A stretch of DNA of 15,660 bases from VFKU01 sp038916785 (GTDB taxonomy: Bacteria > Hydrogenedentota > Hydrogenedentia > Hydrogenedentales > GCA-2746185), in the NCBI GenBank assembly GCA_038916785.1, contig JBCLBO010000081.1, positions 1 through 15,660 of the forward strand. Reading direction: 5' to 3'. Within the stretch, counting starts at the first letter, position 1. The number at the start of each line of letters is the position of its first letter. Both the position numbers and the translations under genes were made by a program. Below are positions 6,928 to 14,229 of the stretch, in pieces. The notes under the pieces are model-generated. The model was not told the DNA's origin and searched no databases. It saw nothing but the letters and a program-made list of their open reading frames with translations.

Positions 6928-7803
6928 TTAGCTGACACCGAGCTTGCGCTCCACCAGCGACACCACGTCGCTGATCAGCCGCGCGACCGGTACGCCCAGC
7001 GCTTCCATCTTGGCGATCTTCGATGCCGCCGTGTCGTCCTCGCCGCCGACGATCGCGCCGGCGTGGCCCATGCGCTTGCCGGGTGGCGCGGTGAGGCCGG
7101 CCATGAATCCGACCACCGGCTTGGTCATGTACTCCTTGGCGTAGCGCGCGGCGTCGACTTCGTCTTGCCCGCCGATTTCGCCGCAGATGACGACGGCCTC
7201 GGTCTGTGAGTCCTTCTCGAAAAGCGGGAGTAGATCGATGAATTTGCTGCCGATGACCGGATCGCCGCCGATACCGACGCAGGTGGTCTCGCCAAGGCCT
7301 GCCTGAGTGAGTTCGTTGACGATTTCATACGTGAGCGTGCCGCTGCGCGAGATGACGCCCACGCGCCCGGCCTTGTGAATGTTCGCCGGCATGATGCCGA
7401 TCTTGCACTCGCCCGGCGTGATGAGGCCGGGGCAATTCGGGCCGATGAGGCGCACGCCGTTCGCGGTGAGCAGTTCGTAGGCTTCGAGCACGTCGAGCGT
7501 GGGCACGCCCTCGGTGATCGCGACGAGCAGCTTGATGCCCGAGGTCGCGGCGTCGATCATCGCATCCTTCGCAAACTTCGCGGGCACGTACATGATCGAC
7601 ACGTCGGCCCCGGTCGCGGCGACGGCCTCTTTGCACGAGTTGAAGATAGGGCGATCGAGGACCGTCTGTCCGCCTTTTCCCGGCGTGACGCCGCCGACGA
7701 TGTCCGTGCCGTACTCGATCATCTGTTTGGAGTGGAAGGAGCCGTCGCGCCCGGTGATGCCCTGCACGATGACTTTGGTGTTCTTGCCGACGAGAATGCT
7801 CAT
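6928..7803 (-). CDS. sucD: Succinyl-CoA synthetase alpha subunit (ADP/GDP-forming)
   Basis: The alpha subunit binds CoA and carries the phosphohistidine in the substrate-level phosphorylation step succinyl-CoA to succinate. The 291 residues match the family length. The N-terminal CoA-binding Rossmann domain reads VIVQGITGRDGSFH, the middle has GPNCPGLITP, and the C-terminal ligase domain has SRSGTLTYE, GIGGDP and the active-site GHAGAIVGG with His247. The ATG at 7803 is preferred over longer in-frame starts because GGAGG lies 6 nt upstream (7810-7814) and the start overlaps the sucC stop as ATGA, a sign of translational coupling. Confidence 0.96.
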   Translation of the reverse strand: MSILVGKNTKVIVQGITGRDGSFHSKQMIEYGTDIVGGVTPGKGGQTVLDRPIFNSCKEAVAATGADVSIMYVPAKFAKDAMIDAATSGIKLLVAITEGVPTLDVLEAYELLTANGVRLIGPNCPGLITPGECKIGIMPANIHKAGRVGVISRSGTLTYEIVNELTQAGLGETTCVGIGGDPVIGSKFIDLLPLFEKDSQTEAVVICGEIGGQDEVDAARYAKEYMTKPVVGFMAGLTAPPGKRMGHAGAIVGGEDDTAASKIAKMEALGVPVARLISDVVSLVERKLGVS

Positions 7804-8942
7804 GCGCGGCCTCCGAGCTCGGTAGCCTTGCGCGCGCCTTCCACGAGCGATTTCGCCGTGTTCAGTTTCGTGCCTTCGAGAATCTTGCGGCCTTGTTCTT
7901 CGTTGGTGCCGACGAGCCGTACGACGATTGGGACCGGCACGTTCATCACTTCGAGCGATTGGACGATGCCTTTCGCAATGTCGTCGCAGCGCGTAATGCC
8001 GCCAAAGATATTGATAAGAATCGCCTTTATTTTCGGGTTTTTCAGAATGAGCCGGAAGGCCGCGACCACTTTGTCCGGCGACGAACTCCCTCCAACATCG
8101 AGGAAGTTCGCCGGGCTCCCGCCGACGTGCTTGATCGTGTCCATCGTCGCCATCGCCAGGCCCGCGCCGTTCACCATGCACCCGATCGTGCCGTCAAGCG
8201 GGATGAAACTCAGGCCCTGCGCCTTCGCATCGAGCTCGTCCTGGTTCTCGCTGTCCATGTCGCGCAGCGGCTCGAGGTCGGCGTGGCGGAACATCGCGTT
8301 GTCGTCCAGGATCATCTTCGCGTCGAGCGCCACGATCTTGTCGTGGCCGTCGGCGATGAGCGGGTTGATCTCGATGAGCGAGGCGTCCTTCTCCGCGAAG
8401 AGCTTGGCGAGCTTCACCATGATGTCCGCCACTTCGGCCGCCTGCGTCGGATTGCTGAAGAGCTTAAGCGCGAAGGGCATGACCTTGCTGTGCTCGAGCG
8501 TGCGCAAATCTTTCGCGGCGACTTCGTGCCGCAGGATGGCCCCGGGGTCCGTCTTCGCGGTCTCTTCGATCTCGATGCCGCCTTCCGCACAGCCGACGAA
8601 GATCGCCTTGCGCGTACCGCGATCGATGAGGATGCTGAGGTAGACCTCTTTCTTGATCTCCACCGCCGGCGCGACGAGCAGCTTGCGCACGGGGAGATCC
8701 TTAATCGTCAGCGCGAGGATTTTTTCCGCCGTCGGCTTCACTTCCTCGATCGTGCTGACCAGCTTCACCCCGCCAGCTTTGCCCCGGCCCCCGGCATGCA
8801 CCTGCGCCTTAAGGACGACCGGCAACCCGAGCGCCGTCGCCGCCTCGACGGCCTCGACCGCCGTGCTCACAGCGCGATCGGGCGGGCATGGAATCCCCAC
8901 CTCGCGGAACAGCGCCTTGGCCTGATATTCGTGCAGTTTCAT
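7800..8942 (-). CDS. sucC: Succinyl-CoA synthetase beta subunit
   Basis: ATP-grasp beta subunit that binds nucleotide and succinate and pairs with SucD. The start at 8942 gives 380 residues, close to the family norm, and the classical N-terminus MKLHEYQAK. A longer frame (to 9050) would add 36 residues with no family resemblance. A G-rich GGGGG lies about 9 nt upstream. Visible features are the ATP-grasp segment LKAQVHAGGRGKAGGVK (from about residue 44), IEINPL, GCMVNGAGLAMATMD in the flavodoxin-like ligase domain, and NIFGGITRCDDIA near the C-terminus. It is the first gene of the sucC-D-A-B-lpd block. I see no convincing sigma70 promoter in the 242-nt divergent region upstream. Confidence 0.96.
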   Translation of the reverse strand: MKLHEYQAKALFREVGIPCPPDRAVSTAVEAVEAATALGLPVVLKAQVHAGGRGKAGGVKLVSTIEEVKPTAEKILALTIKDLPVRKLLVAPAVEIKKEVYLSILIDRGTRKAIFVGCAEGGIEIEETAKTDPGAILRHEVAAKDLRTLEHSKVMPFALKLFSNPTQAAEVADIMVKLAKLFAEKDASLIEINPLIADGHDKIVALDAKMILDDNAMFRHADLEPLRDMDSENQDELDAKAQGLSFIPLDGTIGCMVNGAGLAMATMDTIKHVGGSPANFLDVGGSSSPDKVVAAFRLILKNPKIKAILINIFGGITRCDDIAKGIVQSLEVMNVPVPIVVRLVGTNEEQGRKILEGTKLNTAKSLVEGARKATELGGRA

Positions 8943-9147
8943 GCAACGCACCCCCGAGTGGCTCTGGGAAAGGATCCGGCGCCCCGGGCCGCCTGGCAGC
9001 GGCGACAGCACCGATCCGAGCGCAAAGAGTAAAGGCCGCGCGGGGGACAATTCAATTTTGGACAGCGGCTGCGAGGCCCGCGGGCGATCGCCGAGGGCTC
9101 GGAGCGATGATTCAGGAGTGTCATAGTCTATCCAGGCGACCTCCGCG

Positions 9148-9153
9148 TATACT
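9148..9153 (+). promoter_or_regulatory. Possible -10 element for the mutase-like gene
   Basis: TATACT lies 32 nt upstream of the ATG at 9185. No good -35 is present at 16-18 bp, so recognition would be weak or need an activator. It sits in the 242-nt region shared with the divergent sucC. Confidence 0.25.
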
Positions 9154-9184
9154 CACAAGAGTTTGAATCGGGAGAGTTGGCGGC

Positions 9185-9640
9185 ATGAACGATCAATCGA
9201 GCGCGCAAGCGCAGGCGGGGCACCGTTTGTTGCAAGCCGGCATGACGCTGTTCTTGTTGGGGCTACTGACGGGCCTGGTGTCGGGGCAGATGGCGAACCC
9301 ACGCATGGGGCTGACGAGTCATCTGGAAGGCGTGATGAACGGGCCGTTCCTGATCGTCCTCGGGCTGCTGTGGCCGCGGCTGCGTCTCGGGCCGCGCGCA
9401 CTCACGGCGGCGTTTTGGATGGCGCTGTATGGGACTTATGTGAATTGGGGCACGACGCTCTTCGGCGCGATGTTCGGCGCGGGCGAGAAGCTGGCGCCGA
9501 TCGCCGGCGCGGGACACACAGGCACGAGTTTTCAGGAAGGCGTCGTCGCCTTCGGCTTCATCTCGCTTACGTTCGCGATCATTCCATTGTGTCTAATGGT
9601 GCTCTGGGGATTGCGTGGCGGTTCGCAGCGGCCGGTGTGA
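9185..9640 (+). CDS. Four-helix membrane protein, hydroxylaminobenzene mutase / styrene oxide isomerase-like
   Basis: 151 residues with four hydrophobic segments (about 15-34, 47-63, 73-99 and 121-145). The stretch LFLLGLLTGL...NPRMGLTSHLEGVMNG closely resembles hydroxylaminobenzene mutases (HabA/HabB), which rearrange hydroxylaminobenzene to 2-aminophenol. The related styrene oxide isomerase has an AHSGPALNG segment. By alignment, His46 and Asn52 here fall where that enzyme has its heme-ligand His and a catalytic Asn, and Tyr82/Tyr85 may match its catalytic Tyr (from memory of the family). GGAGAG lies 8 nt before the ATG. It is divergent from sucC and converges on the MDR gene. No nitroreductase or aromatic pathway genes are nearby, so the substrate is unknown and the activity is inferred. 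Confidence 0.7.
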   Translation: MNDQSSAQAQAGHRLLQAGMTLFLLGLLTGLVSGQMANPRMGLTSHLEGVMNGPFLIVLGLLWPRLRLGPRALTAAFWMALYGTYVNWGTTLFGAMFGAGEKLAPIAGAGHTGTSFQEGVVAFGFISLTFAIIPLCLMVLWGLRGGSQRPV

Positions 9641-9644
9641 CGAT

Positions 9645-9665
9645 GAAGCGGCGGGACGCCGCTTC
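9645..9665. terminator. Hairpin between convergent genes
   Basis: A perfect 9-bp stem GAAGCGGCG (9645-9653) / CGCCGCTTC (9657-9665) with a GGA loop lies between the mutase-like stop (9640) and the MDR stop (9675). The following CACTTTGGG has only a poor T-tract, so intrinsic termination would be weak, but the position fits a shared terminator. Confidence 0.5.
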
Positions 9666-9674
9666 CACTTTGGG

Positions 9675-10652
9675 TTATTCCGCTAGCAGGATTGGTTTGC
9701 CGTAGCACTTGCGGGACTGAAGATCGTCGAGCGCGAGCGCCAGATCGGCGAAGGCGTACTCCTTATAGATGACCGGCGTGAGTTTTCCTTCGCGGAACAT
9801 CCCGTAGAGTTTGTCCTGCGCTTCGTGGACCATCGGGTTGTGATACATCGAGTAGCCGCCGAGGAAGAATCCGGCGACGTCGATGTTTTTCAGAAGCAGC
9901 CGGTTCGCCGCGACTTCGGGGATGCGGCCCGACGCGAAGCCGATGACGAGAATGCGCCCCTCGAAGGCCATGATCTTGGTGCTCTTATCGAAGGTGTCGC
10001 CGCCGACGGGATCGTAGACCAGGTCCACGCCGCGGCCTTGCGTGAGCTCGCGGACGGCGGGCACGAAGTCGCCGTCTTTGTAATTGATGGCATGGTCCGC
10101 GCCGCACTGCTTGCACACGTCCAGCTTTTCCTGCGAGCTCGCGGTGGCGATCACGGTCGCGCCCTGCGCCTTGCAGAGTTGGATCGCGGCGGTGCCGACG
10201 CCGCTCGCCCCGGCGTGGACGAGCGCGGTCTCGCCGGCCTTGAGTCTGCCGCGCCGAACGATCGAGAAGTAGCCGGTCTGGTAATTAATCGTGAAGGCAG
10301 CGGCCTGCGCAAAGCTCATGCCCTCCGGAATGGGATAGCTGCCGAATTCGGTGGCGATCGCGCGCGCGGCGCATCCGCCGACAACGTTCACCGTGACGAC
10401 GCGATCGCCGATTTTATACCGCGAAGTCGGCCCCGCCTGCACGACGACCCCGGCGGCCTCCATGCCCGGCGAGAAGGGGAAGGGCGCCTTAATCTGGTAT
10501 TGCCCACGGATGTTGAGGATGTCCGCGAAATTCACGCCGCTGGCCTTCACCTCGATGACGGCGTTCGAGCCATCCGCCACCGGATCGGGCAACTCATCGA
10601 CCTTCAGTTGCTGGTGATAATCGCCGAAATTGCGGACGGTCCACGCGCGCAT
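9675..10652 (-). CDS. Zinc-free MDR oxidoreductase, NADPH:quinone reductase-like
   Basis: Member of the medium-chain dehydrogenase/reductase superfamily, 325 residues. The N-terminal GroES-like domain has EVKASGVNFADILNIRGQY and PFSPGMEAAG, the quinone-oxidoreductase signature region. The Rossmann domain carries HAGASGVGTAAIQL (about 146-159) for NADPH, and later GVDLVYDPVGG and GRILVIGFASG. The catalytic-zinc ligands of alcohol dehydrogenases are not seen. It probably reduces quinones or alpha,beta-unsaturated carbonyls with NADPH in the cytoplasm. Exact substrate is not predictable, and a 2-enoyl-thioester reductase role is possible. ATG 10652 is preferred over GTG 10664 because GGGGGA precedes it closely. 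It is divergent from the protease gene, with a 13-bp palindrome about 25 nt upstream of its start. Confidence 0.88.
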   Translation of the reverse strand: MRAWTVRNFGDYHQQLKVDELPDPVADGSNAVIEVKASGVNFADILNIRGQYQIKAPFPFSPGMEAAGVVVQAGPTSRYKIGDRVVTVNVVGGCAARAIATEFGSYPIPEGMSFAQAAAFTINYQTGYFSIVRRGRLKAGETALVHAGASGVGTAAIQLCKAQGATVIATASSQEKLDVCKQCGADHAINYKDGDFVPAVRELTQGRGVDLVYDPVGGDTFDKSTKIMAFEGRILVIGFASGRIPEVAANRLLLKNIDVAGFFLGGYSMYHNPMVHEAQDKLYGMFREGKLTPVIYKEYAFADLALALDDLQSRKCYGKPILLAE

Positions 10653-10675
10653 GCGATCCCCCACCTAAAGATTTT

Positions 10676-10688
10676 GTCACAAAGTGAC
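10676..10688. promoter_or_regulatory. Palindrome, possible operator
   Basis: GTCAC AAA GTGAC is a perfect inverted repeat in the 221-nt region between the divergent MDR and protease genes. It sits about 24 nt upstream of the MDR start, where a repressor could block that gene's promoter or early leader. The pattern is not a recognised CRP or FNR site. The assignment rests only on symmetry and position. Confidence 0.3.
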
Positions 10689-10773
10689 GATAATTGTAAT
10701 GGAAGGCCAAATTGTAGCGCGTCGGCAGGCCCAATAGAAGCGCCAGAAAGTGCGGTCCGTGTGAAGAAACCAC

Positions 10774-10802
10774 TTGCTGGATTTCCGCCGAACGAGTATA
10801 AT
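10774..10802 (+). promoter_or_regulatory. Sigma70-type promoter of the secreted protease gene
   Basis: TTGCTG (10774-10779), 17 bp, then a perfect TATAAT (10797-10802). A start near 10809 would give a leader of about 65 nt. AAGG lies 6 nt before the ATG at 10874. This is the best housekeeping-type promoter in the window. Confidence 0.65.
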
Positions 10803-10873
10803 AAGGGGTCGGAGCCTCGGTCGATGGAAGGGCCCCAGCACGACGCGACGACTACTTCAGGGAAAGGCACACA

Positions 10874-12622
10874 ATGAGAATGAGATCGAAATTTCCGGTG
10901 CAGACCTTGGGCGTGTTCCTCCTCGCGGCGCTCGCCGTCGTGGGGGGCGTGTCGGTCGTGCTGGCCGACAGCGGGCCGAATCATAAGGCGGTCCAGGCGT
11001 GGCCCATCTCGCTCGGCACCAGCGGCGGAAACATCAACGACATCAGCACGGTTTGGTGTTGCAGCGGCACGCTCGGCTCGCTGGTGCAGGACAGCGCGGG
11101 CAACCAATACATTCTGAGCAATAACCACGTCCTGGCGCGGACCAATTTGGGTTCGGCATTGGACCCGGTGAATCAGCCGGGGATGATCGACCAGGGTTGT
11201 TTGCAGAATGGTATCGTGGCGAACTTGTCCGATTTCGTGCCGATCCAGATGGCGACCAAGACGAGCACGCCGCTCAATCAAGTGGACGCCGCCATTGCCC
11301 AGGTGGCCCATGTGGTCTCCGACGGCGTGCGCACCGACGGCGTGCGCACCGACGGCGCAATACTCGATATTGGGACGATCAGCCCCGCGACGATGTCGGC
11401 GTCTGTGTTGGTGTCTGTAGACCAGGGCGTACAAAAGAGCGGACGGACGACCGGCCGGACCACCGGGACCGTGACGGCGGTTGATGTGATTGTGGACGTG
11501 GGTTACTCGACGTCCTGCGGCGGACCGGTGAAGCAAAAGGCGCGCTTTGTCAACCAAATCAGGATTACTCCCGGAACGTTTAGCGCGGGCGGCGATTCGG
11601 GCTCGTTGATTCTCGAAAACGTGGCCACCTCGCCGCGCGCGGTGGGCCTTTTGTTCGCCGGCAGCTCCACTTCGACCATTGCGAACCCGATCGGCGCGGT
11701 GCTCTCCTTGCTGGGCGCGGAATTGGGAGGAGGCCCACTGATCATGGTCGGCGGCGCGTCTACGCCCGCAACCACCGGTTCAGTGTCGGGCGTCGTGCTG
11801 AGCGCGGCCGACAATTCGCCCATCGCCGGTGCGACGGTGTCGGCGGATACCGGTCAGTCCGCGTTGACCGATACCAATGGCGCCTACACCCTGGGCGGCG
11901 TGCCTACGGGGACGCGCGCGATCACGGCGTCCGCCGTGGGCTATCTGAGCGGATCGCAAAGCGTCAGCGTTTCTCAGAATGCGACGACGGCGGCGGATTT
12001 TTCACTGAGCGTGGCGGTTGCGCCGACGACAGTGGGCGTGGGATGCGTGACCTATACGACGACAGGTTCTCAAGGCCGGGACCTACGGTTCACGGTGCGC
12101 GCGCTGGATGATTTTGGCAATCCGGTCGCGGGAGCGCAGGTAAATATCTCCGTGAATCTCAACGGCTCGCTCTTCGGCACCGGCACGGGCGCGATCACAA
12201 ATTCAAACGGTCAGGCGAGCTACACGGCCAAAAACGCGCCGAACGGGACCTATACGACGACCGTAACGAACATTATCGCATCCGGACTGACGTTCAACTC
12301 GGGGACGCCGTATAATCCGTTCATCAAGGGGACCCACGCTTCGCCGTCGTCCTTCTGCAACACCGGCGCGACGCCCTCGGACGCGGCGCAGGCCCTGGCG
12401 ACGCAGTTGAGCCGCGCGCGCGCGGCCAAGGCGCGCAACTCCGACCGGCTCATGGGCATCGCGGGCGTGCAAGGCCATGGGGTCGCTCTCGATGCCGATG
12501 GCCGGCCGGTAATCGAAGTCTACCTGGCCAGCGAAAACGCCGCCGCGCGCGCCCAAATCCCGGCGACGATCGAGAACATCCCCGTGCGCGTCGTGGTGAG
12601 CGGCGAATTCAAAGCGTACTGA
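10874..12622 (+). CDS. Secreted trypsin-fold serine protease with Ig-like and C-terminal accessory domains
   Basis: 582 residues. A Sec signal peptide (about 1-31) has basic residues, a hydrophobic core and a VLA|DS cleavage site. The chymotrypsin-like domain follows, with a plausible triad His85 (ILSNNHVLA), Asp138 (NQVDAAIA) and Ser242 (SAGGDSGSLIL). The segment SGRTTGRTTGTV (189-200) is typical of a poorly studied bacterial group related to plant NAL1-type peptidases (from memory). Downstream are a carboxypeptidase-regulatory-like beta domain (about 303-382), an Ig-like/Big-type domain (about 385-490) and a C-terminal module (about 523-582) with DGRPVIEVYLASE and IENIPVRVVVSGEF. An exactly duplicated DGVRT pentapeptide follows the catalytic Asp (residues 150-159). 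Cys62, Cys63, Cys109 and Cys215 could form disulfides. It has its own promoter and terminator. It acts in the periplasm or outside the cell; the substrate is unknown. Confidence 0.85.
   Translation: MRMRSKFPVQTLGVFLLAALAVVGGVSVVLADSGPNHKAVQAWPISLGTSGGNINDISTVWCCSGTLGSLVQDSAGNQYILSNNHVLARTNLGSALDPVNQPGMIDQGCLQNGIVANLSDFVPIQMATKTSTPLNQVDAAIAQVAHVVSDGVRTDGVRTDGAILDIGTISPATMSASVLVSVDQGVQKSGRTTGRTTGTVTAVDVIVDVGYSTSCGGPVKQKARFVNQIRITPGTFSAGGDSGSLILENVATSPRAVGLLFAGSSTSTIANPIGAVLSLLGAELGGGPLIMVGGASTPATTGSVSGVVLSAADNSPIAGATVSADTGQSALTDTNGAYTLGGVPTGTRAITASAVGYLSGSQSVSVSQNATTAADFSLSVAVAPTTVGVGCVTYTTTGSQGRDLRFTVRALDDFGNPVAGAQVNISVNLNGSLFGTGTGAITNSNGQASYTAKNAPNGTYTTTVTNIIASGLTFNSGTPYNPFIKGTHASPSSFCNTGATPSDAAQALATQLSRARAAKARNSDRLMGIAGVQGHGVALDADGRPVIEVYLASENAAARAQIPATIENIPVRVVVSGEFKAY
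11321..11357 (+). repeat. 15-bp in-frame tandem repeat within the protease gene
   Basis: GACGGCGTGCGCACC occurs at 11321-11335 and 11336-11350 and is followed by a partial third copy GACGGCG (11351-11357). It encodes DGVRT-DGVRT-DG just after the catalytic Asp strand and keeps the reading frame. It looks like recent replication slippage in a surface loop. Confidence 0.8.
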
Positions 12623-12646
12623 TCGCGGAACAGCAATTTATTTCCT

Positions 12647-12677
12647 GAGGCGGGCGAAAGCCCGCCTCTTCTTTTTT
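12647..12677 (+). terminator. Rho-independent terminator of the protease gene
   Basis: A 9-bp perfect stem GAGGCGGGC (12647-12655) / GCCCGCCTC (12660-12668) with a GAAA tetraloop is followed by TTCTTTTTT (12669-12677). It starts about 25 nt after the protease stop. The T-tract touches the stop of the convergent cyclase gene. On the minus strand the same hairpin is followed by AGGAAATAAAT, so it is a poorer terminator in that direction. Confidence 0.93.
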
Positions 12678-14196
12678 ATGCGAGCGCGTAGAGCCGCCAC
12701 GCGCCGGGCACGCCCTTGAGTTCGTGTTCGCCGCGATCGGTGAAATTTCGGCCCGAGCCCATGACGAGGTCCTTCACCGTGGACGAAACGAAAATCTCGC
12801 TCGGCCCTGCGGCGGCCTGGATGCGCGCGCCGATATGCACGGCCATGCCCGCGAAATTCCGCCCCGTAACTTCGCACTCGCCCGTGTGGATGCCCGCGCG
12901 AATCTCGATACCGAGCGGTTTCACGGCCTCGCGCGCGGCGACCGCGCAGTCCAGCGCGTCGGCCGGCGAATCGAAGCGCACAAAGAATCCGTCGCCCGTG
13001 GTGTTGATTTCCATGCCGCGCCAACGGTCGACTTCCATGCGCACGACTCTCCAATGTTCCTCCAGGAGCGCGCGCCATCGCTTATCGCCCAGCCCCTCGG
13101 CGTGCTGCGTCGAGCCGACAATGTCTGTGAACAATAACGTGCAGAGCATCCGCTTTGCGGGGGTGGCCGTCGGCTTCTGGCGTTTGGCGCTATCGACGAA
13201 GCGCGCCAGTCCAACCGCGCTGGCGACTACGTGGCCCTCTTCATCCCGCAGTTCCATGGAGCCATTCATGTAGTCGCACTCCAAATTGCGCCTGGTCGCC
13301 TCGGCGCGTAGAAGCTGGCCGTCCGCCGGCACCCGACGATGGAATTGCAGGTGGTGCGAGAGACCGACGAAAGACTGCCCTTGCCGACGCGGCGGGTTGG
13401 CCGCGATGGCGCCGAAGGGGGGCAGAATCAGCGCGATTGTCCCGGGCGACACGTTGCGGGAGAATAGGCAGAGCCACTCGGAGGCCCTCATCGAGGTGAG
13501 CAACCGTGCCTCGTCCTCCAGCAATAGATCGAATCCAAAAAGATTCGCATTCGGAGGCGACGCGCCTCGCGCGAAGGTCGATTGAAGCGTCGTCAGGCCG
13601 GGATCCTCCCGCCAATCGTCCTTCGAGCGCACGACGCCTTCGACGGGGCGCAAATACGGATCCGGCGTCGCGTAGACAGCCACGTCCACCGGTGCAAGCG
13701 CCGCGGGCGGCGGCGGGGGCGCGGGTTTGATCTCTGTAATCTCCAGGTGACTCGTCGCGTACATGAGTTGGCGGCCCTGCGCGTCCTCCACCTGGACATC
13801 GGCGAACACGAAGAATCGGTTGGTGTTGATCACCCGTGCGCTGGCGATGAGGCTACCCGAATGACGTCGAATCGGCCGAAAGTGATTCAAATCCAGCGTG
13901 ACCGGATCGGCCGTCGTCGCGGGCGGCAACGCCGTCATCGCGGCCCCCGTCAACGCCGCTTCAATCAACGGCGTGATCTCCAGATCGCCCGACGGACCCT
14001 GCAGCCAGCCGCTCGCCGGCATCGTCCATGTGCATGCGCCGGGGCCCACGTGTCCCGGATGGATGCCAGTCAGCCGGCACAACGGCGGAAGCGGTAGCAG
14101 GCCGCGGCTCAGGGCCTGGATCCGTTCCAATCCGCTCAGCGACCACCACCAGGGCGGCGGGATGCTGCCTCGTACGGGTTCGTCGATGATCGCCAA
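12676..14196 (-). CDS. Double-hotdog (thioesterase-like) protein fused to a class III nucleotide cyclase domain
   Basis: 506 residues, cytoplasmic, with no helix or signal seen. Residues about 15-155 look like a PaaI/4HBT hotdog (ITPLIEAALTGAAMTAL helix; LDLNHFRPIRRHSGSLIASARV and FADVQVEDAQGRQL strands). After a Pro-rich linker (158-168), residues about 170-335 look like a second hotdog ending DYMNGSMELRDEEGHVVASA. The cyclase domain is 350-506: metal Asp358 (LLFTDIVGST) and Asp402 (TTGDGFF), then GIHTGE, VHIGAR and a C-terminal RGEHELKGVPGAWRLYA. The usual Lys and Asp that select ATP are Asn398 and Asn447, and the transition-state Asn is His454 with Arg458 kept. This resembles M. tuberculosis Rv1900c, which joins an alpha/beta-hydrolase domain to a similar cyclase. 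Start TTG 14196 has GGAG 5 nt upstream and an in-frame stop further up. The hotdog call is by pattern only. Confidence 0.8.
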   Translation of the reverse strand: MAIIDEPVRGSIPPPWWWSLSGLERIQALSRGLLPLPPLCRLTGIHPGHVGPGACTWTMPASGWLQGPSGDLEITPLIEAALTGAAMTALPPATTADPVTLDLNHFRPIRRHSGSLIASARVINTNRFFVFADVQVEDAQGRQLMYATSHLEITEIKPAPPPPPAALAPVDVAVYATPDPYLRPVEGVVRSKDDWREDPGLTTLQSTFARGASPPNANLFGFDLLLEDEARLLTSMRASEWLCLFSRNVSPGTIALILPPFGAIAANPPRRQGQSFVGLSHHLQFHRRVPADGQLLRAEATRRNLECDYMNGSMELRDEEGHVVASAVGLARFVDSAKRQKPTATPAKRMLCTLLFTDIVGSTQHAEGLGDKRWRALLEEHWRVVRMEVDRWRGMEINTTGDGFFVRFDSPADALDCAVAAREAVKPLGIEIRAGIHTGECEVTGRNFAGMAVHIGARIQAAAGPSEIFVSSTVKDLVMGSGRNFTDRGEHELKGVPGAWRLYALA

Positions 14197-14229
14197 GACT
14201 GCTCCAATCGGGTTGAAGCGCTAAAGATA

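Noticed and set aside
7375..9032. Long plus-strand open frames opposite sucD and sucC
   Set aside because: Both lie wholly within well-supported succinyl-CoA synthetase genes and encode Arg/Asp/Val-rich nonsense without motifs.
8943..9184. Minus-strand promoter for sucC
   Set aside because: I searched the region and found only mismatched pairs such as TTGTGA with TAGACT at 22 bp. Nothing reached a level worth listing.
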